64,000 nt of DNA from Neobacillus nitrireducens (GCF_030915405.1 NZ_CP133262.1:3038001-3102000), one strand, 5' to 3'. Counted from the first letter of the stretch, positions 8,875 to 18,756 are shown. Program-made: numbers and translations. The notes: a model not told the origin generated them from the letters alone.

Positions 8875-8913
8875 ATTTTATGATAGAAATATAGTCGATG
8901 TCAATAAATAATT

Positions 8914-8942
8914 ATTATAACACAAACAACTAAATTTGTCAA
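8914..8942 (-). promoter_or_regulatory. Sigma-A promoter for the methyltransferase gene
   Basis: A perfect TTGACA (8937-8942), a 17-base spacer and a perfect TATAAT (8914-8919) on minus. The start point should be near 8907, giving a leader of about 100 nt that includes the terminator hairpin. Confidence 0.85.
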
Positions 8943-9074
8943 TAAAAATATGCTCATATATAAAAAAATCCAAAATAATGATGGTTTTTGCCTCGTCGGT
9001 GGCACTATTTCGGTATGGTCTTTGCTGATAAGCACAGGATGGATTCCGCTAAAGATGTTCAACATTTAGAATTA

Positions 9075-9106
9075 TTTTACAATTACTCCGTAAATATTGT
9101 TATACT
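9075..9106 (+). promoter_or_regulatory. Candidate promoter for the permease pair
   Basis: TTTACA or TTACAA near 9076-9082 and TATACT at 9101-9106 with an 18-19 base spacer, about 65 bases before the first permease ATG. The 130 bases between this and the divergent methyltransferase promoter (8943-9074) hold nothing I recognise. Confidence 0.5.
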
Positions 9107-9171
9107 AAAAATGGAATTATTTATCTCATTTTTCGGAATTGGAAGGTATCTTTTCAGGAAGTAGGGTGGTG

Positions 9172-10068
9172 ATGTTTATCAAACGTTTCTCCGTGTATAT
9201 ATTAAATCTCTCCATAAAAATAGCTTTACTTTTAATCAGTGTCAGCAGTATTACTTCTCTTCATTCTTTAGTTTATTTGAATACTAATGGGGGCTTTTCT
9301 TCTTCAGATTTTGGATTTTTTCCATTAAATTATCTGAAAACAGTTTATAAAACCTTTACTTATTTATTTACACTTTATGATTCAACGTTTTTTTATTTTG
9401 GTCAAGAATATGCTGTTTTTCCTTATATTATAGATACGTACATCTACACAATGGTTGTCCTTTTTTCGGCATTAGTGCTTACTATCTTTGTGTCCTTTCT
9501 TTTTTCATATGCATTTTTATTCTTTTCAAAGCATTTTAAAAGATTATTCAAAAGTCTATTGTTACTAATAGATTCCATACCGGACATTATCATTATATTG
9601 GGAAGCCAATTATTAGTGATCCATCTTTATCAAGCAACAGGCTTTAAGCTCCTTAGGTTGTATGGATTTGGGCGCCATGTTTATCTACTTCCGATTATTT
9701 GCTTAAGTTTCGTACCCATCGTCATGGTCATCAAAATTATGATCAAGATTTTTGAAGAGGAAATGGAAGAGCAGTATGTGGAGTTTGCCATTGCAAAAGG
9801 TTTATCCCGAACTACCGTGATTTTAAGACATGTCATTCGAAATGTGATGAAATCCTTATATAGCCATATTGGATTAATTTATTGGTATATGTTATCTTCG
9901 TTATTTATTATTGAATTCCTATTTCAAATGCAAGGGTTTACCCCGCTTTTATACAGAGTTAGTGATAGCAGCCTAACTTCAGTAGCAATCATCATGATCT
10001 TAATCCCTTTTGGCTTATTGAAAGCTGCTTCTTTCAGATTTTATGAGAGGAGCGTATTAAATGACTAA
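9172..10068 (+). CDS. ABC transporter permease, OppB/DppB-like
   Basis: About 298 residues with about six hydrophobic segments. The BPD_transp_1 coupling loop is visible as EFAIAKGLSRTTVILRHVIRN (EAA motif), preceded by an OppB-like charged stretch. I place the start at ATG 9172 behind AGGGTGGTG rather than the TTG at 9139, which lacks a ribosome site. The next gene overlaps by 8 bases, so the two are translationally coupled. No ATPase or solute-binding protein gene is adjacent, which is unusual; subunits may be supplied in trans. Peptide or nickel transport is family inference only. Confidence 0.78.
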   Translation: MFIKRFSVYILNLSIKIALLLISVSSITSLHSLVYLNTNGGFSSSDFGFFPLNYLKTVYKTFTYLFTLYDSTFFYFGQEYAVFPYIIDTYIYTMVVLFSALVLTIFVSFLFSYAFLFFSKHFKRLFKSLLLLIDSIPDIIIILGSQLLVIHLYQATGFKLLRLYGFGRHVYLLPIICLSFVPIVMVIKIMIKIFEEEMEEQYVEFAIAKGLSRTTVILRHVIRNVMKSLYSHIGLIYWYMLSSLFIIEFLFQMQGFTPLLYRVSDSSLTSVAIIMILIPFGLLKAASFRFYERSVLND

Positions 10069-10963
10069 AGATAATCGGTCAAAATGGATCTTATATTCGA
10101 TTTTTACTTTTTTATTTCTCTTATTGATCGCAAGTTTCTTATTGGAATTTGGAGTAAATAAAAGCGTTGAGCCTGGGAAATTAATTTATTCTTCAGACGG
10201 TAAGGTCTTAAGGCCGCCTTTACCCTCATCTCTGGAACACCCATTAGGAACAGATAAAAATGGAAACGACCTATTCACAAAATTGATCATTGGGTTTAAA
10301 TACACGTTTATCATTTCCATTGTCGTTACACTTATTAGAATGTTAATAGGGATTTTTTGTAGTCTATCAGTTTTATATTTTCTTAGGCCATTAAAGGCTT
10401 ATATTGAATCATTGTTAACTCCCTTTCTTTATGTTCCCGCTTTTATTTTATTTTTCCTATTAGCTAGTGAAGAGGAGATTATCATCAACAAGTATGGGAG
10501 TCACTTCTTTACATTTTATCAGGTGCTTATTATCGTGATAATCGGAACCCCACCTTTAATAGAACTTTTACTAAAGGAATTTGAACTCCTTTTAAATAAG
10601 GACTATGTTATTGCGTCAAGATTACTCGGAGCGAGTAAATTTCATATCTCAATAAGACAAATTTTCCCCGTCTTCAAAAAGCGATTTTATATTGTCTTCC
10701 TTCAGCAAACGATTGCTACCATTATCTTATTAACTCATCTTGGTGTATTCCAGATATTTATTGGTGGAAAAGCCAAAGGTGGGATTATTGGCGAAGACGA
10801 TGAGGATAGATTCTTATCACAATCTGGTGAGTGGGGAGGTATGATCGGTCAAAGTATTTTTGATATGGTTCATTACCCTTGGCTGTTAATTTATCCTGCC
10901 TGCGCCGTGGTTGGTTTGATCCTGTTATTGAACATTATCATTAAACGATTAGATAGTCACTAA
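10061..10963 (+). CDS. ABC transporter permease, OppC/DppC-like
   Basis: A 300-residue permease partner. It has a periplasmic-side segment with HPLGTDKNGNDLFTKLI, the OppC hallmark (HPLGTD..G.D), and the coupling loop DYVIASRLLGASKFHISIRQI. GAGAGGAG lies 7 bases before the ATG, inside the end of the previous gene. A long acidic insert (GEDDEDRF) near residue 245 is not typical of characterised OppC proteins. With its neighbour it would form a heterodimeric channel. It ends at a bidirectional terminator. Confidence 0.8.
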   Translation: MTKDNRSKWILYSIFTFLFLLLIASFLLEFGVNKSVEPGKLIYSSDGKVLRPPLPSSLEHPLGTDKNGNDLFTKLIIGFKYTFIISIVVTLIRMLIGIFCSLSVLYFLRPLKAYIESLLTPFLYVPAFILFFLLASEEEIIINKYGSHFFTFYQVLIIVIIGTPPLIELLLKEFELLLNKDYVIASRLLGASKFHISIRQIFPVFKKRFYIVFLQQTIATIILLTHLGVFQIFIGGKAKGGIIGEDDEDRFLSQSGEWGGMIGQSIFDMVHYPWLLIYPACAVVGLILLLNIIIKRLDSH

Positions 10964-11000
10964 AGTTAAGAGTGGGAATATAAGACACTTATTAAGAAAA

Positions 11001-11033
11001 AAAAGGCCCAAACCTATTTTGGTTTGGGTCTTT
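11001..11033. terminator. Bidirectional terminator between permeases and mtlD
   Basis: CCCAAACC (11007-11014) pairs with GGTTTGGG (11021-11028). It is flanked by A8 on the left and a T-rich stretch on the right, so it can serve both converging transcripts. Confidence 0.85.
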
Positions 11034-11064
11034 GTATGTCAGTTCAGGACCTTTTTTGTTCGGT

Positions 11065-12213
11065 TCATGTCAATTGCTGATATTGCTCAACAATCCCTTT
11101 AAATAAAATCGATGTGGAATCAAGCTCGGTATACTTCATGATCGCCGCTTCAATTCCTTGTTCACGGATTGTCGTTTGGACCTGTACTGCTTCCTCATCA
11201 CTTTGAACGTCGTAAGAAAGTGCAGCCGCAATTCCCTTCAGAAGAAATGTCGGTTCCGTACCGAACACTTCTACAAATTGTCTAGCAGGGCTCACAAGTC
11301 GATCATTTGGCCCTAGCTTACGAATTGGGGAACGTCCGACTCTGGTTACTTCATCAATAATATATTCATTTGAGAAGCGTCCTATAATCTTTTGAATATA
11401 TTTGTTATGCTCTTCTCCGTTAAATCCGTATTTCTTAACTAAAAATGCGCCGCTTTCTTTCAGTGCGCCTTCTACTAACTCACTTATTTGCTTATTTGCC
11501 ATTGCACTATTAATAGTTTCCATTCCATAATGATAGCCAAAATAGGCTGCTAGGGCATGACCAGTATTCACTGTGAATAACTTCCGTTCAATGAAGGGAA
11601 CTAATTCCTTAACATAAGTTATTCCCTTAACTGGCGGCTTCTCGCCAATAATTTTCGGCTCTTCGACCACCCACTCATAAAAGGGCTCCACCTTAACCAT
11701 TAGCTTGTCTTCATTGACTTGATTTGGAACAATTCGGTCAACAGCAGAATCTGGAAAACCAAATCGCCCTTCAAATTGTGCTATTTCATCTGCAGTTAGT
11801 TTTTCATAAATCTTTTCTTTTAAAAAAGATGTACCGCCAATCATGTTTTCACACGCGATAATATTGAGCGGCTTATCGGTTCGTTCCATCCGCTTCCGTA
11901 AACCATCTGCCAACAAATTCGCTATAAACGGTAAAATGTTGGGACCAATAGCTGTCGTTACAAGATCAGCCTCAGCAATTGCGTCGATTACTTGTTCAGG
12001 GTTTAGCGCACTATTAATCGCCCTTACGTTTTTGATAACGACTTCCGCTTGTGTTGGTTCTGCAAGAACCACGCGATATTCCTTCTTTTCATTGAGCAAG
12101 TCCACAATTTCACGATTGACATCAACAAAGCAAGTTTCATAGCCTGAATGATATAATAAATTACCAATAAAGCCGCGGCCAATATTTCCGGCACCAAAAT
12201 GAATCGCTAACAT
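11065..12213 (-). CDS. mtlD: Mannitol-1-phosphate 5-dehydrogenase
   Basis: A 382-residue NAD-dependent enzyme that oxidises mannitol 1-phosphate to fructose 6-phosphate. The Rossmann start FGAGNIGRGFIG (residues 6-17) and the sugar-phosphate/catalytic stretch with VNTGHALAAY (about residues 215-224) are the MtlD signature. It is the last gene of the operon; its ATG directly follows the mtlF stop codon, with AGGTGAACTAA as ribosome site overlapping the mtlF end. The length is normal for the family. Confidence 0.96.
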   Translation of the reverse strand: MLAIHFGAGNIGRGFIGNLLYHSGYETCFVDVNREIVDLLNEKKEYRVVLAEPTQAEVVIKNVRAINSALNPEQVIDAIAEADLVTTAIGPNILPFIANLLADGLRKRMERTDKPLNIIACENMIGGTSFLKEKIYEKLTADEIAQFEGRFGFPDSAVDRIVPNQVNEDKLMVKVEPFYEWVVEEPKIIGEKPPVKGITYVKELVPFIERKLFTVNTGHALAAYFGYHYGMETINSAMANKQISELVEGALKESGAFLVKKYGFNGEEHNKYIQKIIGRFSNEYIIDEVTRVGRSPIRKLGPNDRLVSPARQFVEVFGTEPTFLLKGIAAALSYDVQSDEEAVQVQTTIREQGIEAAIMKYTELDSTSILFKGIVEQYQQLT

Positions 12214-12651
12214 TTAGTTCACCTCTTCAAAAATGGCTAAAATCTCATCGGCTGATTTTGCAGCGACAAGTTTTTCGATATTTTCTTCTTCGGAACATAC
12301 AATGGCAATACTTGATAGAATGTCTAGGTGTTCATTATCTTTACCGGCGATGCCAATTAGCAGCTTGACGATATTTCCATTACCAAAATCAACCCCTTGA
12401 GGAACCTGAATAAAGGAAATCCCTGACTCCTTCACAAATGGCTTGGAATCCTCCGTACCATGTGGGATTGCAACAAAATTCCCCATATAGGTAGTAGTTA
12501 GTTCTTCTCTTTCAAGCATTTTTTCAATATAGTTTGCATTTACATACCCTTTGTCCACAAGAATGCTTCCTGTTAACCTTATTGCTTCTTCTTTTGAACC
12601 TATTACTGCATTTAATAGAATATTTTCTTTTGCTAAGATTGCTTTTGACAT
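12214..12651 (-). CDS. mtlF: PTS mannitol-specific EIIA component
   Basis: A 145-residue free-standing EIIA domain. The phosphorylated histidine lies in VAIPHGTEDSK (about residue 63). It passes phosphate from HPr to the EIIB domain of MtlA and also modulates MtlR. It sits between mtlR and mtlD with 2-base and 0-base gaps, so it is co-transcribed with both. AAGGAGTGTATAA precedes the ATG. Confidence 0.95.
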   Translation of the reverse strand: MSKAILAKENILLNAVIGSKEEAIRLTGSILVDKGYVNANYIEKMLEREELTTTYMGNFVAIPHGTEDSKPFVKESGISFIQVPQGVDFGNGNIVKLLIGIAGKDNEHLDILSSIAIVCSEEENIEKLVAAKSADEILAIFEEVN

Positions 12652-12653
12652 AT

Positions 12654-14777
12654 TTATACACTCCTTAAAATGTTTAATTTCTCAGTAAAAAATTGATCAA
12701 ATCTTACGGTGAGATAGGCTAATATTTCTTCCTTATCGTCCGACTGGAATACAGAAATACTCTCTTCACTTTCAATTAGCAAGGAGCTAAGATAACTCAG
12801 GACTTCTAATGAGCTCTCAGCTGTTTCCTCAGGAGATAACATTAATACGATTGACTTTATTTCCATTTCCTTTTGATCCATCCCTACAACCTCAATCGGT
12901 TTTTGAGTGACATAGATTGTGAATGTTTGTGTGATTACATGAGCTGACCGTGCATGGAATAAAGCCATTGATGTACCAGGAATGCCTAAACCCCCGAGTT
13001 TTTCTCTTTCAAATATTGCATCGACGACTGCTTCAATATCATTAATCTTTTTATTGACTAATAATTCTTTGCATGCTCGATTCATAATTGCTGTTACTGT
13101 CTTTTCGTCATTCATTCTTATTAACGCAAATCCTTCTAAGATCGCAGCAATTGTCTTGGCATATCCCTGAATGCTTTTCATTTCTTCGATGAGCATCCTT
13201 GTATTTTTCTTACTTATTTTATCAATTAAGGGAACTGGAAATTTCTTTTCCGATCCATTAATGATGATTTGTTCATTAATAAATGAGCGAATCTTCTCGA
13301 TTTCATCTTTATATAAGATTGGACTAACTAATATATAATCCAAGTGGTAATCAGGAATCGGGATCGTTGAAATAATCAGTTGGTAGTTATCTGCTTTCAT
13401 TTTCTTAAATTCCATAACTGATACATTCTGGATTTGCTTTAGCTCCGGGAACTCTTGTTGTAATCTCGTTGCAAGCATCTTAGACGTCCCAATTCCACTA
13501 GAACAAATAACTAATGTTCTTAATTGAAGGATATCCTTGTTAGCTAAGATAGCCGCACCAAAGTGCATGACCAGATAACCAATCTCCTCATCTGGAACAT
13601 AAAACTCATGAAACACCTGTTCAACTGCTTGTTTAACAGTAGCAAATAATTCGGCATAATCTCGCTTAATTTTATCCAATAAGGGATTACTTATCCCCAT
13701 CTTTTGTTTAATTCGATAGATGGCAGGCTTTAAATGAACAACCAGCCCTTCGAATAGGGAACGATTAGTTGTTAAGTCTAATCCCACTCGTTTCCCAACC
13801 ATGTCCATTAAATTCCTCGATTTAATGGCTATTTGTAAACTGGAATCCTCAATTAAATATTCATTATCATGTCTGAGCTTCGCACCCTTTAAGTGCATCG
13901 TAATATAGGCAATCTCTGCGTCTGGAATTTCAATTTGAAAAACTTGCTCCAATTGAGCGACAATTTTTTCTGCAAATTTATACTCCTTCGATGATTGATG
14001 ATTCTCTAAGTAAGAATGGTTGATCTTGATCCCTTCCCCTTTTTGAATCCGTTCAACCGCCAAGGCCAAATGAACAACCAAACCAATAAAGGCACTATCC
14101 GCTATATTAAAAGGTAAATCCTGAATGATTGATTCCACGATTTTTTCAACGGTGAGCAGTTTTTTCTTTTCCACCAGCCCGAGAAGTCTTTCAGAAATTG
14201 TATTAATTTGCTGTGTGGACCGCTTTTGAATATTTTCTCTTGCTAGTGAAAGAATTTCTGATTCATCGAGGTACTCAGAAATTAAATTACTCATCGCTCT
14301 TCGTTTCGCACCTTCGTCGCCTTCAATTTCAACCCCATAGCCTCTTCTTCTAATCAATGCTAATCCAAACGTTTGTAATCTTTCTTCCAATTTCGTTAAA
14401 TCAGCACTAACCGTTGCAATGGTAACATTTAGATCATTGGCGAGGCCTAATAGCTTTACCGGCCCATTCGATTCCAACAAAGCACACAAAATGATTGTTT
14501 GTCTTTCATCAGGAGTATATTCGGTATGAAAAAGATTAAACAAAAATAGTTCAAGCTCGCCAATTTTCTCCTTACTTCCGCTAATTTGAACGCCTACGCC
14601 TGACTTTTTTTGTAAGGTAAGGTCATATTCTGTTAATATGTCTTCAACATTCTTTAAATCTCGATGAACGGTTCTACCGCTCACCCCAATTTGATCTGCG
14701 AGGTCTTTCACGGTTATCTCGTCTTTTTCAGTTAACAAGATTTCAAGAATTTGTCTTTCTCGTGCAGAAATATACAT
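12654..14777 (-). CDS. mtlR: Mannitol operon activator MtlR (PRD regulator)
   Basis: About 707 residues. The order is an N-terminal HTH (ARERQILEILL onward), a second winged-helix region, two PTS regulation domains (roughly 190-410), an EIIB-Gat-like domain with the cysteine in LVICSSGIGTSK (about residue 420), and a C-terminal EIIA-mannitol-like domain containing GIPGTSMALFHARSAHV. In B. subtilis and Geobacillus, MtlR activity is set by phosphorylation in these domains. I choose ATG 14777, which has GGAGTGA upstream; the upstream in-frame ATG lacks one. B. subtilis MtlR is slightly shorter. Gene order mtlA-mtlR-mtlF-mtlD matches Geobacillus. Confidence 0.93.
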   Translation of the reverse strand: MYISARERQILEILLTEKDEITVKDLADQIGVSGRTVHRDLKNVEDILTEYDLTLQKKSGVGVQISGSKEKIGELELFLFNLFHTEYTPDERQTIILCALLESNGPVKLLGLANDLNVTIATVSADLTKLEERLQTFGLALIRRRGYGVEIEGDEGAKRRAMSNLISEYLDESEILSLARENIQKRSTQQINTISERLLGLVEKKKLLTVEKIVESIIQDLPFNIADSAFIGLVVHLALAVERIQKGEGIKINHSYLENHQSSKEYKFAEKIVAQLEQVFQIEIPDAEIAYITMHLKGAKLRHDNEYLIEDSSLQIAIKSRNLMDMVGKRVGLDLTTNRSLFEGLVVHLKPAIYRIKQKMGISNPLLDKIKRDYAELFATVKQAVEQVFHEFYVPDEEIGYLVMHFGAAILANKDILQLRTLVICSSGIGTSKMLATRLQQEFPELKQIQNVSVMEFKKMKADNYQLIISTIPIPDYHLDYILVSPILYKDEIEKIRSFINEQIIINGSEKKFPVPLIDKISKKNTRMLIEEMKSIQGYAKTIAAILEGFALIRMNDEKTVTAIMNRACKELLVNKKINDIEAVVDAIFEREKLGGLGIPGTSMALFHARSAHVITQTFTIYVTQKPIEVVGMDQKEMEIKSIVLMLSPEETAESSLEVLSYLSSLLIESEESISVFQSDDKEEILAYLTVRFDQFFTEKLNILRSV

Positions 14778-14942
14778 GATCTCACTCCGTGTAAAGTATT
14801 TTAATCCTCGTCCCCCAATCATCAGATGTTGCCAAAATTATAATTAATATCCACAAGTTAATATTAATTCAGCAAAAGCCTTTATACAACAAGAGGATAA
14901 TCCAAGTTCGTCATAGAAGTTGTTGACATGATTAAAATAAAC

Positions 14943-14966
14943 AAAAACCTAGCACATCGGCTAGGT
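14943..14966 (-). terminator. Intra-operon terminator after mtlA
   Basis: On minus, ACCTAGC and GCTAGGT form a 7-bp stem with a 6-base loop followed by TTTTGTTT, 11 bases after the mtlA stop. It probably lowers the level of mtlR-mtlF-mtlD relative to mtlA. Confidence 0.75.
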
Positions 14967-14976
14967 ATTTGTTCTA

Positions 14977-16392
14977 TTATTTCTTTAAAGCTTCAACTAA
15001 TTCATCATAACGAGGACTATTTAGGAAATTTTCTACTGAAATATGATTTGCACTTGGAAGCTTTGCTTTGGCACGATCCGTTAAATCCTTGTGGGTTACG
15101 ACTACATCGGCATCACTTGGTAAATTATTAATCGCTGTATTAATGACAGTGACATCTATACCAGCTTTCTTCATTTTATTTCTTAAAATAGAAGCACCCA
15201 TCGCACTTGAACCCATACCAGCATCACAAGCAAAGACAACTTTATTAACCGTTTCTGCATTAATAGCTTTTTCACTAGTTAACATTGAAGAAACAGAGCT
15301 TTTTTTGCCTTTCATTTCTTCCATTTTTTCTGTAGCAGAAGTTAAATCTTCATCTTTCGACTTACTTGTCTTCAAGATTAATGATGCAACGGCGAAGGAA
15401 ACAACAGTTGCTACAAGCACACCCGCCAATACCCCAAGGTAATTTCCTTTTGGTGTCATCGCCATAAGAGCGAAGATACTACCTGGTGATGGTGCTGCGA
15501 CAAGACCTGCACCAAAAAGGTTAAATGTAAAGACTCCACTCACACCACCAGCCATAGCTGCAAAGATTAACATAGGTTTCATTAAGATATACGGGAAGTA
15601 AATTTCGTGAATACCACCCAAGAAGTGGATAATTACTGCACCAGGAGCTGTTTGTTTTGCTGTACCTTTACCAAAAAGCATAAACGCTAGTAAGATCCCT
15701 AAACCAGGACCAGGGTTAGTTTCTAGTAAGAAAAGAATTGATTTTCCTGCTTTTGTTGCTTGCTCAATCCCTAAAGGACTTAAGATACCATGGTTAATGG
15801 CGTTATTAAGGAAAAGTACTTTTGCTGGTTCAATAAAGATGTTCGCTAATGGTAACATATGATGGTCGACAATAAATTGTACACCTGAAGCTAAAACCTT
15901 ACTCAATGCTTCAACAACTGGTCCAACACCTTTATATGCTACTAAAGTTAACGCACCGCCAAGAATACCTGCAGAAAAGTTATTAATAAGCATTTCAAAG
16001 CCTGATTTTATTTTCCCATGGATAGCCTGGTCAAACTTCTTGATAACGTAACCACCAAGAGGTCCCATAATCATGGCTCCTAAAAACATCGGAATGTCAG
16101 TTCCAACGATAACACCCATCGTCGCTGTTGCACCGACCATACCACCACGAATATCATAAACCATTCTACCACCAGTAAAACCAATTAATAGTGGCAGTAA
16201 GAACGTGATCATCGGCCCAACTAATTTAGCCATATCTTCATTTGGTAACCAGCCAGTTGGAATAAATAAGGCGGTAATAAGTCCCCAAGCAATAATTGCT
16301 CCAATGTTCGGCATGACCATACCACTTAAATAACTACCCATTTTTTGAATTCTGACTTTTACATCTGATTTATCATTAACTTTTTCATTCAT
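14977..16392 (-). CDS. mtlA: PTS mannitol-specific EIICB component
   Basis: A 471-residue membrane permease. The EIIC domain (about 1-345) has the mannitol-family segments [19 protein letters not shown] and [16 protein letters not shown] linker is followed by the EIIB domain, whose phosphorylated cysteine is in [16 protein letters not shown] (about residue 390). It imports mannitol and phosphorylates it to mannitol 1-phosphate. The EIIA part is separate (mtlF), as in Gram-positive operons of this type. AGAGGGGG precedes the ATG. A cre-like site lies upstream. Confidence 0.96.
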   Translation of the reverse strand: MNEKVNDKSDVKVRIQKMGSYLSGMVMPNIGAIIAWGLITALFIPTGWLPNEDMAKLVGPMITFLLPLLIGFTGGRMVYDIRGGMVGATATMGVIVGTDIPMFLGAMIMGPLGGYVIKKFDQAIHGKIKSGFEMLINNFSAGILGGALTLVAYKGVGPVVEALSKVLASGVQFIVDHHMLPLANIFIEPAKVLFLNNAINHGILSPLGIEQATKAGKSILFLLETNPGPGLGILLAFMLFGKGTAKQTAPGAVIIHFLGGIHEIYFPYILMKPMLIFAAMAGGVSGVFTFNLFGAGLVAAPSPGSIFALMAMTPKGNYLGVLAGVLVATVVSFAVASLILKTSKSKDEDLTSATEKMEEMKGKKSSVSSMLTSEKAINAETVNKVVFACDAGMGSSAMGASILRNKMKKAGIDVTVINTAINNLPSDADVVVTHKDLTDRAKAKLPSANHISVENFLNSPRYDELVEALKK

Positions 16393-16445
16393 TATTTTGT
16401 CCCCCTCTTATTAAAATATAATCTGCTATAATTTCTATCTTTATA

Positions 16446-16459
16446 ATAAAGCGTTTCCA
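16446..16459 (-). promoter_or_regulatory. cre-like CcpA site upstream of mtlA
   Basis: On minus, TGGAAACGCTTTAT keeps the TG..AANCGNT core of the cre consensus but not its last two bases. It is 54-67 bases before the mtlA ATG, a place where CcpA binding would repress initiation. AT-rich sequence just upstream (16460-16500) probably holds the MtlR site and promoter, but I cannot define them. Confidence 0.5.
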
Positions 16460-16535
16460 AAGACATATCTATTTTTACAAAAATGCAATTTGTCATTATG
16501 ATTGTTGACAACATTAATAATTCTTTAAAATGCAA

Positions 16536-16588
16536 AAAAATCGAAGAGAAGAAACAGGGCTAGATGCCTGTTCTCTCTTCGATTTTTA
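16536..16588 (-). terminator. Terminator of glmS
   Basis: A long imperfect stem (AAATCGAAGAGAGAACAGG with CCTGTTTCTTCTCTTCGATTT on minus) with an 8-base loop ends in seven T, 15 bases after the glmS stop. Near symmetry means it could also protect against plus-strand transcription. Confidence 0.88.
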
Positions 16589-16603
16589 AATACTTATTTA
16601 CGC

Positions 16604-18406
16604 TTACTCAACTGTTACTGATTTAGCTAGGTTACGCGGTTTATCAACGTCGCAATCACGGTGCAAGGCTGCGTAATAAGCTATTAATTGCATAGGTATG
16701 ACAGAGATAAGTGGTGTTAATAATTCATGTACTTCTGGGATGACGAGGCTATCTTCGTCCATTTCTAACCCCTTCATTGAAATGATACAAGTATTTGCGC
16801 CACGGGCAGCAACCTCTTTCACATTTCCACGGATACTTAGGTTTACGCCTGCTTGGGTAGCAAGAGCGAATACGGGAGTCCCCTCTTCAATTAAAGCAAT
16901 GGTACCGTGCTTTAATTCTCCACCAGCAAAACCTTCAGCTTGTATATAAGAAATTTCCTTCAATTTCAAAGAACCTTCTAAAACTACATAATAGTCGATA
17001 CCGCGGCCAATGAAGAAAGCATTACGTGTGACTGCTAAATATTCTCTTGAAATTTGCTCAATCAACTCTTTGGAGTCACAAAGAACTTCCATAGCGTTTG
17101 CAATAATTCCAAGTTCATGAATTAGATCAAAATCCACAGTGATATTTTGACTTTTTGCTGTCACTTCAGCCAAAATAGCCAGCACAGCTAGTTGTGCAGT
17201 ATAGGCTTTCGAAGAAGCAACGGCAATTTCAGGACCCGCATGCAGCAAAAGTGTATAATCCGCTTCACGAGAAAGGGTTGAACCTGGAACATTGGTGATG
17301 GTTAACGTTGGATAACCCATTTCTTTTACTTTTACAAGAACCGCACGACTATCTGCCGTTTCCCCACTTTGCGAAATGAAGATGAACAACGGATTCTTTG
17401 TTAGAAGCGGCATATTGTAAACAAATTCACTAGCAATATGAACTTCCACAGGAACCTTTGCGATACTTTCAATGAACTGCTTGCCAACAAGACCAGCATG
17501 ATAAGAAGTTCCAGCTGCAATAATGTAGACACGATCAGAAGCATTCATCGCATGGATGATTTCGGGGTCAATTGTTAATTCCCCTTGCTCATTTTGATAG
17601 GTTTGAATAATCTTACGCAACACAAGCGGCTGTTCATCAATTTCTTTTAACATATAGTAGGGGTAGGTTCCCTTTTCGATATCACTTGCATCAAGTTCTG
17701 CTGTATATGGCTTACGGCTGATGATTTCTCCGTTAAGATTTTGAATGATCACTTCATCCTTTGAAACAAGAACGATTTCTTTATCCACTAATTCTAGATA
17801 CTGATTCGTTACTTGCAGCATCGCCATCGCATCACTGGCAACCACATTAAAGTCGTCCCCTAATCCAACTAATAGAGGGCTTTTGTTTTTGGCAACATAA
17901 ATGGTTTCATTATCTTGTGCATCTAATAAGGCAAGCGCATAGGAGCCATGCAATAACGTTAATGTTTTACGGAATGCCTCTAATACTTCTAGTCCTTCTT
18001 TAACGAATAACTCAATCATCTGAACAATGACTTCTGTATCTGTTTCGCTCGTGAAGTTGGCATCTGCTAGATATTCACGCTTTAAAAGGTCATAGTTCTC
18101 GATTACTCCATTATGAACAAGCGTAAACCGACCGGATGTGCTTTGATGAGGGTGGGAATTTGTCTGGCTAGGTACCCCGTGTGTTGCCCAACGAGTATGG
18201 CCAATTCCGATGTTTGCAGAAACCGTTTCATCAACGATATTACGTAAATCAGCAATACGACCTTTTTCTTTAAAAACATGAACCCCATTTTCGTTCTTAA
18301 CAGCAATCCCCGCTGAATCATAGCCTCTATATTCAAGCTTTTCTAAGCCTTTTAATAAAATTTCCTTTGTATCATGATTTCCAATATATCCAACAATTCC
18401 ACACAT
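16604..18406 (-). CDS. glmS: Glutamine-fructose-6-phosphate aminotransferase (isomerizing)
   Basis: A 600-residue cytoplasmic enzyme that makes glucosamine 6-phosphate from fructose 6-phosphate and glutamine, the first step to UDP-GlcNAc and peptidoglycan. The N-terminal glutaminase domain begins MCGIVGYIG with catalytic Cys2. Two SIS domains follow (about 285-425 and 455-590). The C-terminus ends [13 protein letters not shown], as is universal for GlmS. AGGGAGG is 8 bases before the ATG. The leader carries the glmS ribozyme, so product feedback destabilises the mRNA. glmM lies just upstream with its own transcript end. Confidence 0.98.
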   Translation of the reverse strand: MCGIVGYIGNHDTKEILLKGLEKLEYRGYDSAGIAVKNENGVHVFKEKGRIADLRNIVDETVSANIGIGHTRWATHGVPSQTNSHPHQSTSGRFTLVHNGVIENYDLLKREYLADANFTSETDTEVIVQMIELFVKEGLEVLEAFRKTLTLLHGSYALALLDAQDNETIYVAKNKSPLLVGLGDDFNVVASDAMAMLQVTNQYLELVDKEIVLVSKDEVIIQNLNGEIISRKPYTAELDASDIEKGTYPYYMLKEIDEQPLVLRKIIQTYQNEQGELTIDPEIIHAMNASDRVYIIAAGTSYHAGLVGKQFIESIAKVPVEVHIASEFVYNMPLLTKNPLFIFISQSGETADSRAVLVKVKEMGYPTLTITNVPGSTLSREADYTLLLHAGPEIAVASSKAYTAQLAVLAILAEVTAKSQNITVDFDLIHELGIIANAMEVLCDSKELIEQISREYLAVTRNAFFIGRGIDYYVVLEGSLKLKEISYIQAEGFAGGELKHGTIALIEEGTPVFALATQAGVNLSIRGNVKEVAARGANTCIISMKGLEMDEDSLVIPEVHELLTPLISVIPMQLIAYYAALHRDCDVDKPRNLAKSVTVE

Positions 18407-18427
18407 TTTCTATTCCTCCCTGATATA

Positions 18428-18464
18428 GGGGGCAAGAATGCTTTGGAGGCTTATGCTTGCCCCC
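18428..18464 (-). other. Stable hairpin between glmS ribozyme and glmS start
   Basis: On minus, GGGGGCAAGCAT pairs with ATTCTTGCCCCC (one mismatch) around a 13-base loop, ending about 20 bases before the glmS ATG. There is no T-run, so it is not a classical terminator. It may block 5'-to-3' decay or affect ribosome access, or be a processing signal. This is inference from structure only. Confidence 0.6.
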
Positions 18465-18520
18465 TTATCTCTGTTTTAGTAGGTATCTGTCTATACCTGT
18501 TGAAACATTACGATTAGTAT

Positions 18521-18672
18521 GTGCATTTTCTTCTCTTTGTGCACAGAGTTGCCTCTGTGTTTTAAAGAAGAAATTTTCGGTTGTGCACGTTCAACCGGGA
18601 GGTATCCGCCGAACATTCGATAACCCTCCTCCTCGTCAACTAACCCAACCACTTTGGGTAAGTCCAGGCGCT
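18521..18672 (-). ncRNA. glmS ribozyme-riboswitch
   Basis: The minus strand carries the catalytic core in order: AGCGCCTGGACTTACCC at the 5' end, GACGAGGAGGAGGGTTATCG, then GGCGGATACCTCCCGGTTG, followed by the P3/P4 arms with CACAGAGGCAACTCTGTG. Self-cleavage, activated by glucosamine 6-phosphate, should fall between A18672 and G18671. The cleaved mRNA is then degraded, giving feedback control of glmS. Confidence 0.95.
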
Positions 18673-18756
18673 TTATTTTAAAAAAGGTAACTCTCCCTCG
18701 CAGCCCACCTTTCCAGGTAAAATTGGTAAAATCGCTTTAAGAAACAAAGCAATTTC

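Noticed and set aside
8943..9074. Possible coding remnant between the methyltransferase and the permeases
   Set aside because: A reading such as GTC TTT GCT GAT AAG looks protein-like, but I could not tie it to any family and it has no start or ribosome site.
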